Of a stretch of 64,000 nucleotides of DNA, positions 20,978 through 31,802 are shown in pieces. The position numbers and the translations under genes are program-made. This stretch comes from Dugong dugon (lineage: Eukaryota; Chordata; Mammalia; Sirenia; Dugongidae). A model generated the notes under the pieces. That model made no database searches. It was given only the letters and a program-made list of their open reading frames with translations, and was not told the origin of the DNA. The stretch's first letter is position 1; every line of letters begins with the position of its first letter. The stretch covers positions 6,986,100-7,050,099 of the forward strand of contig CM057475.1 in the NCBI GenBank assembly GCA_030035585.1, read 5' to 3'.

Positions 20978-21555
20978 CTGTTCAAAAAGAAACAATGCCT
21001 TGGGCTGGGGAAGCAAGTAGACCCTGAGGGGAGAGGTGGGGCTTGGCCCCAGTTTTACTTCTGGTGCTAATTTATTCTCAGGACAAAGTGTTACTTAGGC
21101 TTCAGTTTCCCTTTGTGAAGGCTTCGGCTGATCAAAATTGCAGCTTGGAGGAGTTCAGCTCCCCATCCCTACATCTGTTAGTGCATCTTTCCTGCCCTGA
21201 CCTGCAGGACGAGACCAGTGGCTAGTTCATTAGTATTTCCCTAGCTAGTGCCGCCCCGCCCTCCCTGCCACCATCCCCGGGAAGCCCACTCAGCCGTGGC
21301 CCCCCTCCCATGCCCAGCCCCCTGGTAGGCCTGCTTGTCAGTGCCTCTCTGCACAACTTCTCATGTGCTCTGAGTCTGGAGGACAGGGCCCAGCCTTGGC
21401 TTAAACCCCTTGCCTTGCCCTCACTTGCTGTAGGCACCCGGTCTGGAATGGCCTCAAATGTGTGCCTGCAGATTCGGACCCCTGGAGGAAGGGAGAAGAA
21501 CGGAGATCAACCCATTTCTAGTACCATGACCCGGGTCTGCCCAAGACACACCTAC

Positions 21556-21738
21556 CCGGACTATGCCGTCGCGACTCCCCGTGATGATGCCATGGCTGGT
21601 GTCCCCTGCTGTCCCCTCCATCACGCAGCAGCAGGTTATGGCTCCCTCGGGGCCCCAGGCTGTAGCAACGCTGGCCAGGGGCTGTCCATTGACAGTCCAC
21701 AGAGACAGGTGGGCGGCAGCGCAGGAGACAATGGTGCC
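21556..21738 (-). CDS. WDFY4: WDFY4 coding exon (WD40 blade)
   Basis: 61 codons beginning GTIVSCAAAHLSLWTVNGQP and ending ITGSRDGIVR. It holds a complete WD unit with the 'SLW' strand and the next D-G strand. The donor after CGG (gtaggt) is chosen because the next exon then reads RIWKTED; a second GT lies four bases further. Confidence 0.95.
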
Positions 21739-21788
21739 CTGCACAGTGCAAGCTGGAGTCATTGCCTATCCCGCTGATACCTACTTAG

Positions 21789-22564
21789 TCACAAGTTTGC
21801 ACACCCAAACACCCCAACCTGCCATCCTCTGAACCCAAGTACCCCAGGACTCTCCAAGGCACTCACTTCTTCCAAGCTGACTTGTAGGTCAGCCGTGTTT
21901 TCAGCCAACTGCAAACTCTTTTTCAAACTGTGATCATGTCTTTGGACACTGCTTTTCCCAGCAGACACTAAGTGGCTCACCCTTTGAGCTCCTTCCACAA
22001 AACTCTCCCTGGCCAGATACTGAATGGCATAGAAGACTAGAATGGAGACTGCCCTTGGCTCTGGACACTGGGCCTGCACCTGGCCAGCCAGCCTTGCCCG
22101 CATGAAGAAGCTTTAGGCTTCTCTAGTGGAAGGCAGAGCAGAGGCTCAGATAGCTGCAAGTAGCTCATAAACTTGGGCATGTTCCTGAGGAGCATATCCC
22201 CACTGTATCCTGAGAACTCCTGTCTAGAATCATTGCTCAAGTCCTTGTCTATGCCGTTCCCAATGGAGTAGTGGCCACTGTCACCAAAGACCCACGGAGC
22301 CAGCTGGGGCCATGCCGATATGGGTAGGGAGCTCAGTGTCCCTTTTGTGGGCTTCCCCAGACCTCTAGGCCATCCATCATGGTACTTCCTGAATTGTTTG
22401 GTATACTTAGCTTGACGCCAGGGCCCATGTCTGACCACCTCTGTGCCCAGCACCCAGCGCTGGGCCCAGCAGTCACTTAACTCAATTGGCTCCGGGAGAA
22501 CCTGTCCTGGTGCCAGACTTCTCTGAGGTCTCAGGACACAATTCCTTATGTTCTCCCAGATCAA
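21789..22564 (-). other. Unassigned intronic open-frame pair, possible decayed retrocopy
   Basis: Two long minus-strand frames overlap: 22564-22037 (175 codons) and 22103-21789 (104 codons), in different phases. The residue mix is protein-like (for example SVQRHDHSLKKSLQLAEN), not low-complexity. I do not recognise a family, and no splice sites in gene phase were found. It could be a processed pseudogene with a frameshift or simple chance in GC-rich DNA. Confidence 0.2.
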
Positions 22565-22576
22565 GCCTTGGTGTCT

Positions 22577-22725
22577 TCCCCAACAGACCTACCCATCTAT
22601 CCATTCACCACCATCCATCCATCCATCCTCCAATCCACTCATTCACTTACCAATGCACTAAGCTACCCATAAATCCATCTACCCATCCACCTAGTTACTT
22701 ATCCATCCATCCACCCATCCATCCA
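22577..22725. repeat. (CATC)n microsatellite
   Basis: Interrupted CATC and CACC tetranucleotides over about 150 bases, in a WDFY4 intron. Confidence 0.88.
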
Positions 22726-22924
22726 GTATTCACCCCGGATTCAAGCCTACCTGGGACGCATCTTTTGCCTTCTCCACCTATGAGGCCCTTCCTACCCACT
22801 CTATCCATGCCCTGGGTCCCTGGGGTTTTCTATGAGCAGATGCAGCATCCTCAGGTAACCCCATGCCCCAAGATGGAGCATCCAGCTTGAGAGAATTTCC
22901 ACAGAGAAAAACAGCAAGTGTGAC

Positions 22925-23180
22925 AGTGACAGCTATCATTGATGAGAACCTACTCTCTGCAGACAATGCTATCTCACATCTTTTGCAGAATGAGGTGAGA
23001 CATGAGTGCATAAATACACCAGGCCCTTTATATGTATTATCTCTTTAATCTCAACAAAAAACCCTGTGGTGTAGATATTACAGTCCCATTTATAGCCCGG
23101 ACAGGTAAGATGTCCCAGGTCCTACAGATAGTAAGTAGTACAGTTGAAACTGGAAATCAGACCCACGAATCTCCAAAGTC
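22925..23180. mobile_element. MIR/L2-like ancient repeat
   Basis: Contains 'atatgtattatctctttaat' and 'cccatttatagcccggacag', typical of the MIR/L2 core. Confidence 0.6.
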
Positions 23181-23261
23181 CATAAATGCTCTATCATCTG
23201 CCCCTCACCTCATGGCAGAGTGGGGGGTGGGGGGGGTCTCCAAGTCAAGAAGCCTTTCCCA

Positions 23262-23262
23262 T

Positions 23263-23300
<38 letters not shown>
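23262..23300. repeat. (CT)n(AC)n compound microsatellite
   Basis: A CT run passes directly into an AC run. Confidence 0.9.
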
Positions 23301-23690
23301 GTCCCATCTTTGATATCCAGCATGAATGGACAAGCAGAGATCCTTCTTGCCATGGTGGTAAGAGGTACCTGCGAAGCCAACACTGATTTACAGTCAACGA
23401 GCTAAGCCCAGGAAGAGCCTCAGCAAAGCCAGATCTTCCTGTCCCTATTCCCTGGTGGCCATCCTGGCACAGGCTCCTCCCACAGCCCCAGCAGAAACAA
23501 GAGCTAGACCCAGTGCTGCCCGCGCTGATGGCTGCACTCAGCCCCTAGAGGGGGTGTGCCACACATGTGGGGCCTGCTCAGCATCCCGGGCGCTTAGTGC
23601 CTCCCTGCCCCTGGGCTTTCCCTCAGGAAGTTGTCTATGGTGCTGGCTTACAGACACCAGGACACAAGCACTGAGAAAGCACGGTCTCAC

Positions 23691-23870
23691 CGAGACGTCA
23701 CTGATGGCGATGGCGGAGATGCCCTCCCGGTGGGCAGGCAGGCGGGCCACGTGGGTGAGGTGGTCCAGGTCCCACAAGATGCAGGTGCGGTCCTGGGAAC
23801 CACTCACCAGGAGGCTGAAGGTGATGGATGCCGCCAGGCACGTGACAGCCTTCGTGTGCCCGTACAAGGC
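23691..23870 (-). CDS. WDFY4: WDFY4 coding exon (canonical WD40 repeat)
   Basis: 60 codons, phase 0 at both ends. It carries the clearest WD signature in the gene: GH...VTCLA, then SGSQDRTCILWDL, with the GH dipeptide, the structural Asp and the closing WD. It ends ISAIAISDVS. Acceptor 'gtccccag', donor 'gtgaga'. Confidence 0.97.
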
Positions 23871-24017
23871 CTGGGGACAGGAGATACCAGTTACGAGAGA
23901 GGCCCCTCAATTCAGCTACTGGGGGATGACCCTGCCCTTCTTCTACTGCCGGGTCCCAGATGAAGAAACGGAGATTTAGAGACACTCAGTCATTCCAAAG
24001 CCTGTGTGCATGTGCAT

Positions 24018-24050
<33 letters not shown>
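24018..24050. repeat. (GT)n microsatellite
   Basis: Near-perfect GT dinucleotides, about 16 units. Confidence 0.92.
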
Positions 24051-24051
<1 letters not shown>

Positions 24052-24192
24052 TTGTCCATGTCTGGCCTGTTAGTTCCATCCACTTCCAGGGTCTGAGGCC
24101 CAGCTGGGGATGATCAGTAGCTCTTTTTACCATAGCCAAGTGGACACCAGCACCCTTCTTATGCTTTGTACTCCCCTCACTTGTCTTGCCAC

Positions 24193-24555
24193 CACCCATC
24201 TGTCAGTTGTCACACTGTGGTGGCTTGCATGCTGTTATGATGCTGGAAGCTTTGCCACTAATATTACCAATAGCAGCAGGGTCACTCATGGTGGACGGGT
24301 TTCAGCAGAGCTTCCAGACTAAGACTAAGGCAGACTAGGAAGAAAAGGCTGGTGATCTACTTTCAAAAATCAGCCAATGAAGACCTTATGGATACAGCAG
24401 AGTACTGTCGGACACGGTGCTGGAAGGCACTCAAAATACACAGTGGCAGCAACAATGGACTGAGCACAGCAATGATGAGGAAGATAGTGCAGGACCAGGC
24501 AGTGTTTCATTCTGTTAGCCATAAGGTTGCCATGGCAACTAACAACCATCCCTTT
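24193..24555 (+). mobile_element. Non-autonomous RTE-derived element
   Basis: Same layout as the copy at 1286-1740: 'ctgtcagttgtcacactgtg', 'gcagcagggtcactcatggt', 'gcagactaggaagaaaaggc', and the tail 'cataaggttgccatggcaac'. The middle 'catcaggagggatca' block is missing, so there is an internal deletion. Confidence 0.72.
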
Positions 24556-25780
24556 ATTGATTTCCTCTGCCTTTCAAGATGGTGGGGTCCTGGATACTTT
24601 GGCACATTCTGGTTTCTAGCTAGTCTGAAGACAAAACGCCTTCCGTAGGTAGGCAGTGCGCACCCCACACTCTGGTCCCCTCACTCCTGCAGACTCAGTT
24701 GCACTAATGAACAGCCCATGTAGGCATTTTGACTCAGAACATCTCTCTCTGCATCCCCAGCCCCTGTGCCAGGTCCCCTTCCCTACACTCCCGGGAGTCA
24801 CCCTGTCTCCTGCGGTCATAACTGATTTGTCAGTTCTGGGAAGCTCACTCTGGGAAGAGAATCAGAAAGCTCCTGTCAAATCCTCTGCTTTCATCAGTTC
24901 ACTTAGACAGCTTCCATTTTCTGAAGACATCCCAAATCTTCTTCCATGGGTGATGCCCAGAAGCTCGCCAGCACCATCTGCTTGATGACACTTCAGGACC
25001 CAGGAGGACAAGCCAGAGTCCATGTAGAACTCTTTACTGCTGTGACTGGGCAAAGTGACAGTTTTGAAAAATGACGCTCAGTCTCCCTAGCCCAGATGAG
25101 TGGGCGGCGTGTCTGTCCTGGGGGCAGAGATTTACCACTAGGAAGCCAGCTGGATCGTGTTTCCAAAAGCCATCTCCGTCACCTCTCTGGCTGATTCCAG
25201 AGTCAAAAGTTGTGTGTGTGCACACAGGGCCTCAGTCTGGGCTCAGCTGGTAGCCTTGGGTAGTTGTGATGGAGACTGTGCCGTTACTAGCAGCAGTGGG
25301 CCTGGGGTACCAGTGGGTCTGGCAGGCTTCCCCAGCCCCTCTGGGATGCATCCACAGGGAGACATCCTTCAGCCAGACCTGGACACACAACCATACAGGG
25401 CCAGGCCAGACCGCACAGAAGCCAAACTCTGAGGGTCAGGCCTAAGGCCCTGTCACTCCACTGCCATGTGGCCAGGCTGGCTATGAACCTGGGCTCATCT
25501 ACTTCAAAAGTTGAATCTTTTTACTTGTGACATGATCTCCCAGGCTTCTTCATGGTTTAGCTTCCAGGGACTGGTGTGTTTCTGAGGCTCCCTTAATGTG
25601 GGAGGGTTCTCAAACTTGAGCATTGCCACCCCATTGCTGGCCCCCCACTCCCTGAGCTTCTGACCCCAAAGGTCTTGGGTAGGGCCCAAGGAGGCACATG
25701 TTTAACAGGCTCCTAGGTGATGTGGTTGGTCGGGTGCCACACTGTGAAAACTATCTCAGCGCCTTAGGAGTCAAGACAAA

Positions 25781-25985
25781 TTGTTGTCAGTGCCTTCGAG
25801 TTGGCTCCGGCTCCTGGTGACTCCATATACAACAGGATGAAACGTGGCCCAGCCCCGCACCATCTTCATGATCACTGGTATGCTGGAGCCCACTGTGGCC
25901 ACTGTGTATTCCGAGTACCTTCCAGCCTAGAAGGCTCATCTTCCAGCACTATATTGGACAATATTCTGTTGCGATTCACAGGGTT
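25781..25985 (-). mobile_element. Non-autonomous RTE-derived fragment
   Basis: Reverse fragment starting 'ttgttgtcagtgccttcgag', with 'gcaccatcttcatgatcact' corresponding to the reversed pre-tail region of the other copies. Confidence 0.6.
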
Positions 25986-26039
25986 TTTGAGGAAGTAGTT
26001 TTAAATCTGTTCTTGACTGGCTCTTTTTTCAGAATAATG

Positions 26040-26655
26040 CTTCTCTACAAGGTCAATAAGATAACTTCATTATCTTATCTTACACCTAACTAAAGTAGCA
26101 AAACATAAAATAAAATAAAATCTCTGAAAATAATTGCCAGTGCTGGTTTCACTGTGAGGAGACTGGTACTCTGGATTGCTGGTGGCACTGGGAAGCTACA
26201 GAATGATTCTGAAAAGCATTATGCCACTACTCAGTAATTCTACTTCTTGAAATTTATCTTAAGGAAACAATTAATCAGAAGCAAACAACAATTTATATAA
26301 GATGTTTTCCACAGCACTATTTAAAATAGTTAAAACTTGGAAACAACTTAATTGTCTAGTTTTAGAAGAAACGGTTTATTAGACTGTGGTGTATTGACAT
26401 AACAGAAAAATTGAAATGTAATTTTAGAGGAATGGAGTAATACAGAATAATTGAAATGTAAATTACAGAGACTGCAGGCAAATGGAAACAGTTTGACAGG
26501 CTAGGTGAAAACAGCAGAGGAAAAATTTGTACATAATGATTAGAATGGCATAAATATGTATATTTGGGGATGCAGTATAGGGAATTATTCTATTTTGAAG
26601 TGAATTTGAAATTTTTCTTTAGTCGTGTAGTATCTTTAAAAATAAAACACTTTTC
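26040..26655 (+). mobile_element. Old L1-like 3' region, sense
   Basis: AT-rich sequence with 'aattctacttcttgaaattt', 'ggaaacaacttaattgtcta' and 'tttattagactgtggtgtat', degraded versions of the usual L1 ORF2 3' end. No intact frame. Confidence 0.5.
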
Positions 26656-27012
26656 AAAGATTTTCAAGCCTATTTAATGACGGCTTCTCTGACTGTAGTT
26701 CAGGAAGGGCCCCCCTGCTGAGAGTCGTCAAGGCCACGTCAGGCTCCATGGGTAGATGATAAAGTGTTTTATTTTGTCTGGAGCTAAGAGCATGTGGGAT
26801 TCCCCAGACCTTCTTCTCTTGATTTGGACCCAGCAGAGAGTGATAAATTATATTTTACGGCATCAATATGGAAGCTTTTACACAGCGTCTTCACTTCTGA
26901 GCGAGGCATGGGGCAGCGGTGGGGGGCTCCTCCAGGCCACGGCACAGTGAGTCTAAATGCCCTGCCTCAGAGAGGAGAAACCTTGCAGGAAGGCCATGCA
27001 GTCTCTCCACTT

Positions 27013-27197
27013 TAACCAGCTCACAGTGGCCCCATGTGTATTAGAGCATAACTGTGCTCAATAGGGTTTTCAATGGCTAAATTTTTGGATGTAGATCACC
27101 AGGCCTTTCTTCTGAGGCACGTCTAGATGGACTCAAACTTCTAGCTTTTCAGTTAGCAGCTGAGTGCATTAACTGTTCGTACCACCTAGGGACTCCT
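27013..27197 (-). mobile_element. AfroSINE
   Basis: Reverse copy with 'gtagatcaccaggcctttct' and 'ttttcagttagcagctgagt'. The tail end is worn ('cacagtggccccatgtgtat'). Confidence 0.78.
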
Positions 27198-27597
27198 CTC
27201 TCCATTTAGGCCAAAAATAAAATAAAGCAAGCCCAAAGCAGCAAGGAAACCTCCAGGGGGCAATGGGAAACCTCCTCCCTCATTTAACTTGGGAGTGCCC
27301 ATGTGCACGGGCCAGCTCAGAGGAGACAAAGAGAGACTTGGAAATCATTCAGAGAACCTAGTGTCAGTCCAGTGAAACATTTCCATGTAGAACAATCTCA
27401 TCAGTGGTGATTTTTGTAGGGTTTATTCTGATTTGGGGGGCTACATGGCTAACTAAAAATGAATTGTATTTTAGAGTTGGAAGCATCCTAAAGATATCCT
27501 AGGGCAAGTTCAAGAGTACACAGAGAGACAGCACAGGGTTAAACTCACTGAAACCTTTCTGAGCCCATTTTCTCCTCCGGAAGCGGGAACAACAGCT

Positions 27598-27883
27598 GTT
27601 TTGTTGTTGTTGCTGTCAGCTGCTGTCTCGCAGGCCCCTGGCTCACAGCTACCCCACTCCCCACAGACTGACACTCTGCCAGTGCTGTGCCAGTCCTACT
27701 GACAGGTTGTGGATCAGACTATTATGCTCCATAGGGGTTTCACTGGCTGATTTTCAGAAGTAGATCACCAGGCCTTTCTTCCTAGTCCAGCTTAGTCTGG
27801 AAGCTCTGCTGAAGCCAGTTCAGTATCATGGCAACACATAAGCCTCCACTGATAGCCGGGTGGTGGCTGGGCATGAGGTGTAA
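27598..27883 (-). mobile_element. Non-autonomous RTE-derived element
   Basis: Reverse copy with 'ttgttgttgttgctgtcagc' at the tail, 'cttagtctggaagctctgct' in the middle and 'gcctccactgatagccgggt' near the far end. Confidence 0.72.
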
Positions 27884-28140
27884 GATCCTGGCGCGTTCTG
27901 GGCATTAAGCAAACAGTAGGTATCACTGTGGCTATTATGAGTGGTGGCTTATAAGGTAGGATGAGGGCGAGCTCCTTGCCTCCTGGATGGCCATTTGTGC
28001 TCTGCCACTTCCATTCTGAGTCAGTCTTTCATTTTCTGCTATATGATCTTGGACAAGTCACTTACCTCCCTTGTGCCTTGCTCACCTATAATGCAGGGAT
28101 AACAACAGTACCTATTTTATAGAGCTGCTGAGAAGGTAAA

Positions 28141-28292
28141 GGAGCCCACTCGGCTGCTAACTGGAAGGTCAGCAGTTTGAACCCACCAGCTGCTCCACAG
28201 GAGAAAGATGTGGCAGTCTGCTTCAGTAAAGACTACAGCCTTGGACACCCTATGGGGGAGTTTTACTCTGTCCTGTCTTGACGGCAAGGGGT
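28141..28292 (+). mobile_element. AfroSINE inside a MIR
   Basis: Forward copy, 5'-truncated so that 'ggagcccactcggctgctaa' fuses head parts, with the tail 'cctgtcttgacggcaagggg'. MIR-like sequence flanks it on both sides ('agggataacaacagtaccta' before, 'aacccacctaacagtgcttg' after). Confidence 0.8.
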
Positions 28293-28583
28293 TAACAGTG
28301 CAGGCTGAGAAGATATAATGAGAGAACCCACCTAACAGTGCTTGGTAAAATGTCCAGCTCATGGCAAATGTTCAAAAATATTGTATGGTGCATCATCCCC
28401 ACGTGTGAAAGGAAAAAGCCGAATGCTACCTGGAATCTCCCATTGAGGGGTGTCCTTGGGGAGGCACCCGCTCTGTGTGCTTGTCAAATCCCCATTGAGA
28501 AGAACGAAGGCAGCCCTGTCCCTGGGTCACTGTGCCTGCCCCCAGCCCCTGGCTGCTCTCCTGCGCCTGAGGGCGGGCCGTAC

Positions 28584-28739
28584 CTGCCTGAGGCGCAGTC
28601 CCTCCTGGCCTCTGGCCGAGCGGAGCTCCCACACACACACCACGGCACTGGCTCCCGACGTGATGACCATCGTGGCTGATGGGCACACGGCACACAGGCA
28701 GCGGCCCCAGGCGGCCAGGTTCTCAAACTTCATCAGGAC
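28584..28739 (-). CDS. WDFY4: WDFY4 coding exon (WD40 blade)
   Basis: 52 codons in phase 0, beginning VLMKFENLAAWGRCLCAVC and passing through SGASAVVCVWELR, a complete outer WD strand. The stretch after WELR is charged and probably a loop. Acceptor is C-rich 'ccccccag', donor 'gtacgg'. Confidence 0.96.
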
Positions 28740-29504
28740 CTGGGGGGAGAGGCAGCTGAGCACTGGTCCAGGGTCTGCACAGGGCTGGGGTGGGACAGAG
28801 TGACCCAGGCAGGCGTGGAGGCCGCTGTCCTGCCCTGTGTGCAGTGACACTTGTTCAGGATCCATCTGCTGAGACCTGCGCTGGGTCAGGCCCTGGTGAC
28901 CAACCCCAGGCCTGGGAGGTCGGAGACAGCTCTCAGGAGGAGGTAGCACCGGGTCTGGGCTTGACAGCTGCCCCCTGAAGATGATGGGAGGGTGTGGGGG
29001 GCGCGAGGGCGTTCGGGGCCAGGACTTGTGGTGGGATGAGAGGTAGGGGGTGTGAGGGGAGGCTGGAGAGGTGAGGAGAGGCCACATCAAGCAGGCAGAG
29101 ACAGCAGGGGGCCTAAAGGATGGTGGGACAAGTACTCAGATGGCTGGCTCCTGGGGTCTTGTGGGATGCTTGGCATCTGTTCTGTAAGCTATGACTGGGC
29201 AGGAGAAGCCCCCAGGATGCCCCCCAGGCTGAGGAGGGTCTGGGTGGGCTCAATGTGACAAGTAGCCAGCCAGCAAGGAGACCTGCCTTGGAAGTGAGAG
29301 GGTGAACTGCTGACCTGTAGGTGTGACTCCTGGAGACATGGCTCTGAGACAAAGGCCTTTGCAGGGTCAGAGGCACACACACGGCCAGGGCTGGGCACGG
29401 CAGCATGGAGCCAGCAGGGGTGGGGCAGCTGTGGCCCCTGTGACCACCTCCGCCCAGCAGGGCGCCGAGGGTCCTGAGGGCCGCCCTCCCTGGTGCCGCC
29501 TCAC

Positions 29505-29689
29505 CTTGTCAGAGCTGTAGGTGCCCAGGCAGCAGCTGAAGTCGTCGAAGCCCCAGCTGAAGGTCCTGTTGCTGAGGTCAGGCAGCAGCACCTTGTTCCT
29601 CTCCACCGCCAAGATGGTCTTCTCGGTGGGGACGATCTGGCCGATGGCCCCCTTGGGGGATTCGGAGCCTAGCGAGAGGAGGTACATAT
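29505..29689 (-). CDS. WDFY4: WDFY4 coding exon (start of propeller)
   Basis: Two bases complete an Asp codon, then 61 codons from MYLLSLGSESPKGAIG through NRTFSWGFDDFSCCLG to SSDK. It links BEACH to the propeller and supplies the first WD blade (FSWGFDD). Acceptor 'gggcgcag', donor 'gtgagg'. Confidence 0.96.
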
Positions 29690-30248
29690 CTGCGCCCAGT
29701 CAGTACGGTGGAGCCCATGTGCCAGGACACACCCACCCTAGCTGGGCCTTGGCCAGGACCTTGACCAAGCCCTTCCCGTGGCTGGGGAGCTCAGCAGGGC
29801 CTCTCCTACTGGGGCCTCTCCTCCCGGGGTGCATGAGGCCCCCAAGGCCCGCTGCCTCCCCCTCTGATGTGGGCACACACTGAGCGTGTGGCCATGTGGG
29901 CCCTCAGTGCTTCCTATGATGCCAAAGCAGATGGCACCCTCGCAGGACCCCGCTCCTCACGGCCTCGACCAGGCCGGCCACTCCTGCACTAACCACAAGG
30001 GTGTCCTGTGGCCGGTCAGCATTCCTGTTCTTTCTCAAAGTCACCCCTGGGCCAGGACCCAGGTGACAGCCCCTGTTATCCCAGGAAAGTCCCTTCACCT
30101 TGTAGGTGTGCCCTGTCTGTGGAGATAATGACACCCTCTTGCAGGGCTGCTGTGAGGACTGACAGACAGAGTAGGCGTGTGGGGCACCAGACCCGAGGCT
30201 GTCCTGAGAGGCCCCAAAGCTGGAGGCTGCCCTGCTTTTGTGAGGAGG

Positions 30249-30405
30249 GGTGGCTCCCTTCCTCCCAGGCCTGCGCCAGGTGATGCGGGTGAGCTGGTCT
30301 CCTCCCGACCCTACTGCACCACATAGCGGGGTGGCTCCCTTCCTCCAAGACATGCGCTGGATGATGCGGGCGAGCCCGTCTCCTCCTGACCCCACCCCAG
30401 TCAGG
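30249..30405. repeat. Two-copy 81-bp tandem repeat
   Basis: 'ggtggctcccttcctcc' starts at 30249 and again at 30330, followed by similar sequence to about 30405. About four-fifths of positions match. The repeat is intronic. Confidence 0.8.
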
Positions 30406-31404
30406 AGGCAGGGCTCAGACTCCAACAATAGGACTAGGGGACATTTCCTCTCCTGCAGAGTAAGCGCAGCCAGGCTCAGAGCAGTGTCCCACAGGTCAGG
30501 CAACAGCAGCCCAGAAAGGTTTCTGTCTGTGATCTGGCTTTGTGCCAGGTTAGACGCCACCTCACAGTGCTGTCACAGCAAGTCTGAGGACGCGGCACTG
30601 CTCTCCCACGTGACAGATGAGGAATCTGAGTCCCGGGAAGGTTCACCCTGTACCATCTGGGATGCTCTCCCGACTGGCACTGGAGCTCTCCTGTGCTGCT
30701 GTCTCCCCCACTGCTGCTCAGACGGCAGGGCCGTACCTGACTGTCCCAAGCCTTACCTGTGGCTGGAGACACCAGCCCAGGGGTAGATGGGTGCACGGTC
30801 GCCAGAGCCAGGAGTCATAGCCCCATGCAGCACAGACATTCAAGGAAAGAAAAGGACAAACTAACCCCCCCCAACAAATGTGACCTTCTGCTCCTTAGGA
30901 TCCACATGTCGTCCTCCCTTAGTGGAACTTCCCAGGGTGGCACAGCCCCCAGACTCCACACCCACGACCCTGAGAGCCAGCCCTGACAGCACCTCTGCTC
31001 TCACCTGGGCAGCTGTCCCCATATGGCCGGAGGGGCCCTCCTTGGGTGACCTCTGGCCATTACAGACCTCTCCAAGCTCTGCGGCAGTTATAAAGCACTG
31101 GACTTGTAGTCCACAAGAGACAGCCCGATGACCAGGGTGTTCACAGAGCATTACCCCCTACTGGGCATACGTGTGGACGGCCTCACTTTGCCCTGTCCTG
31201 GTGCCCGGAGGCTCACACACAACCTGGACAGAGTAGGGCTGGGGCTCACTGGGCCATCTGCCCCAGAGCGCATGCTCGGAAATGTGAGCTCAGGACTGGC
31301 TGAGTGCTTAGAAGCCACAGTGACCACAGGTACCACCCAAGGAGCAGAGCTGGACCCTCTCTCGGGAGATCTGGGGGCTTCCCTCTCATCTTTGGGTGTG
31401 AGAA

Positions 31405-31430
31405 GGTGTGTGTGTGTGTGTGCGCGTGCG
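31405..31430. repeat. (TG)n microsatellite
   Basis: Short TG run passing into GC-containing dinucleotides. Confidence 0.8.
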
Positions 31431-31654
31431 TATTTAGGAGAGCCAGACATGTTGAACTCGTCTAACAGAGGTGGACCCTAGAACCCCTCCGAGAGTAGAA
31501 GAGTCCCCAGATTCCTGCCTGACTGAAGACACAGCCATTCCACGTCAGAACCCAGCCCTTTCCCCAGGTCTGTGCTCCCGAGCCTCCAGAGATGCCTAAT
31601 CACAAGGGACGACCCCGTGGGCAGGGCACCTAACCAGTAGGGCCAGGCACTCAC

Positions 31655-31802
31655 CTTTGACCATGACCGGGGAGGGCCTCAGAGACTGCAGGCTGTAGAA
31701 AAATGGCTGGAGGTGGCCCAGCAGGCCTGTGGGTGTGTTCACATCCTTTCCAGGTGACAGCCTTCCTGCAGCAGTCCTGGTCGGGTGGGGTTTGGTGAAG
31801 AG
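31655..31802 (-). CDS. WDFY4: WDFY4 coding exon (end of BEACH to linker)
   Basis: Starts LFTKPHPTRTAAG, where BEACH family members usually have the LF-x-x-PHP motif, then a variable Pro/Gly-rich linker to YSLQSLRPSPVMVK. The last base opens an Asp codon. Acceptor 'gccccccag', donor 'gtgagt'. Confidence 0.96.

Noticed and set aside
28527..29090. Minus-strand open frame of 187 codons overlapping a WDFY4 exon
   Set aside because: Only the part within 28584-28739 is real exon. The rest is intron read-through upstream of the acceptor 'ccccccag'.
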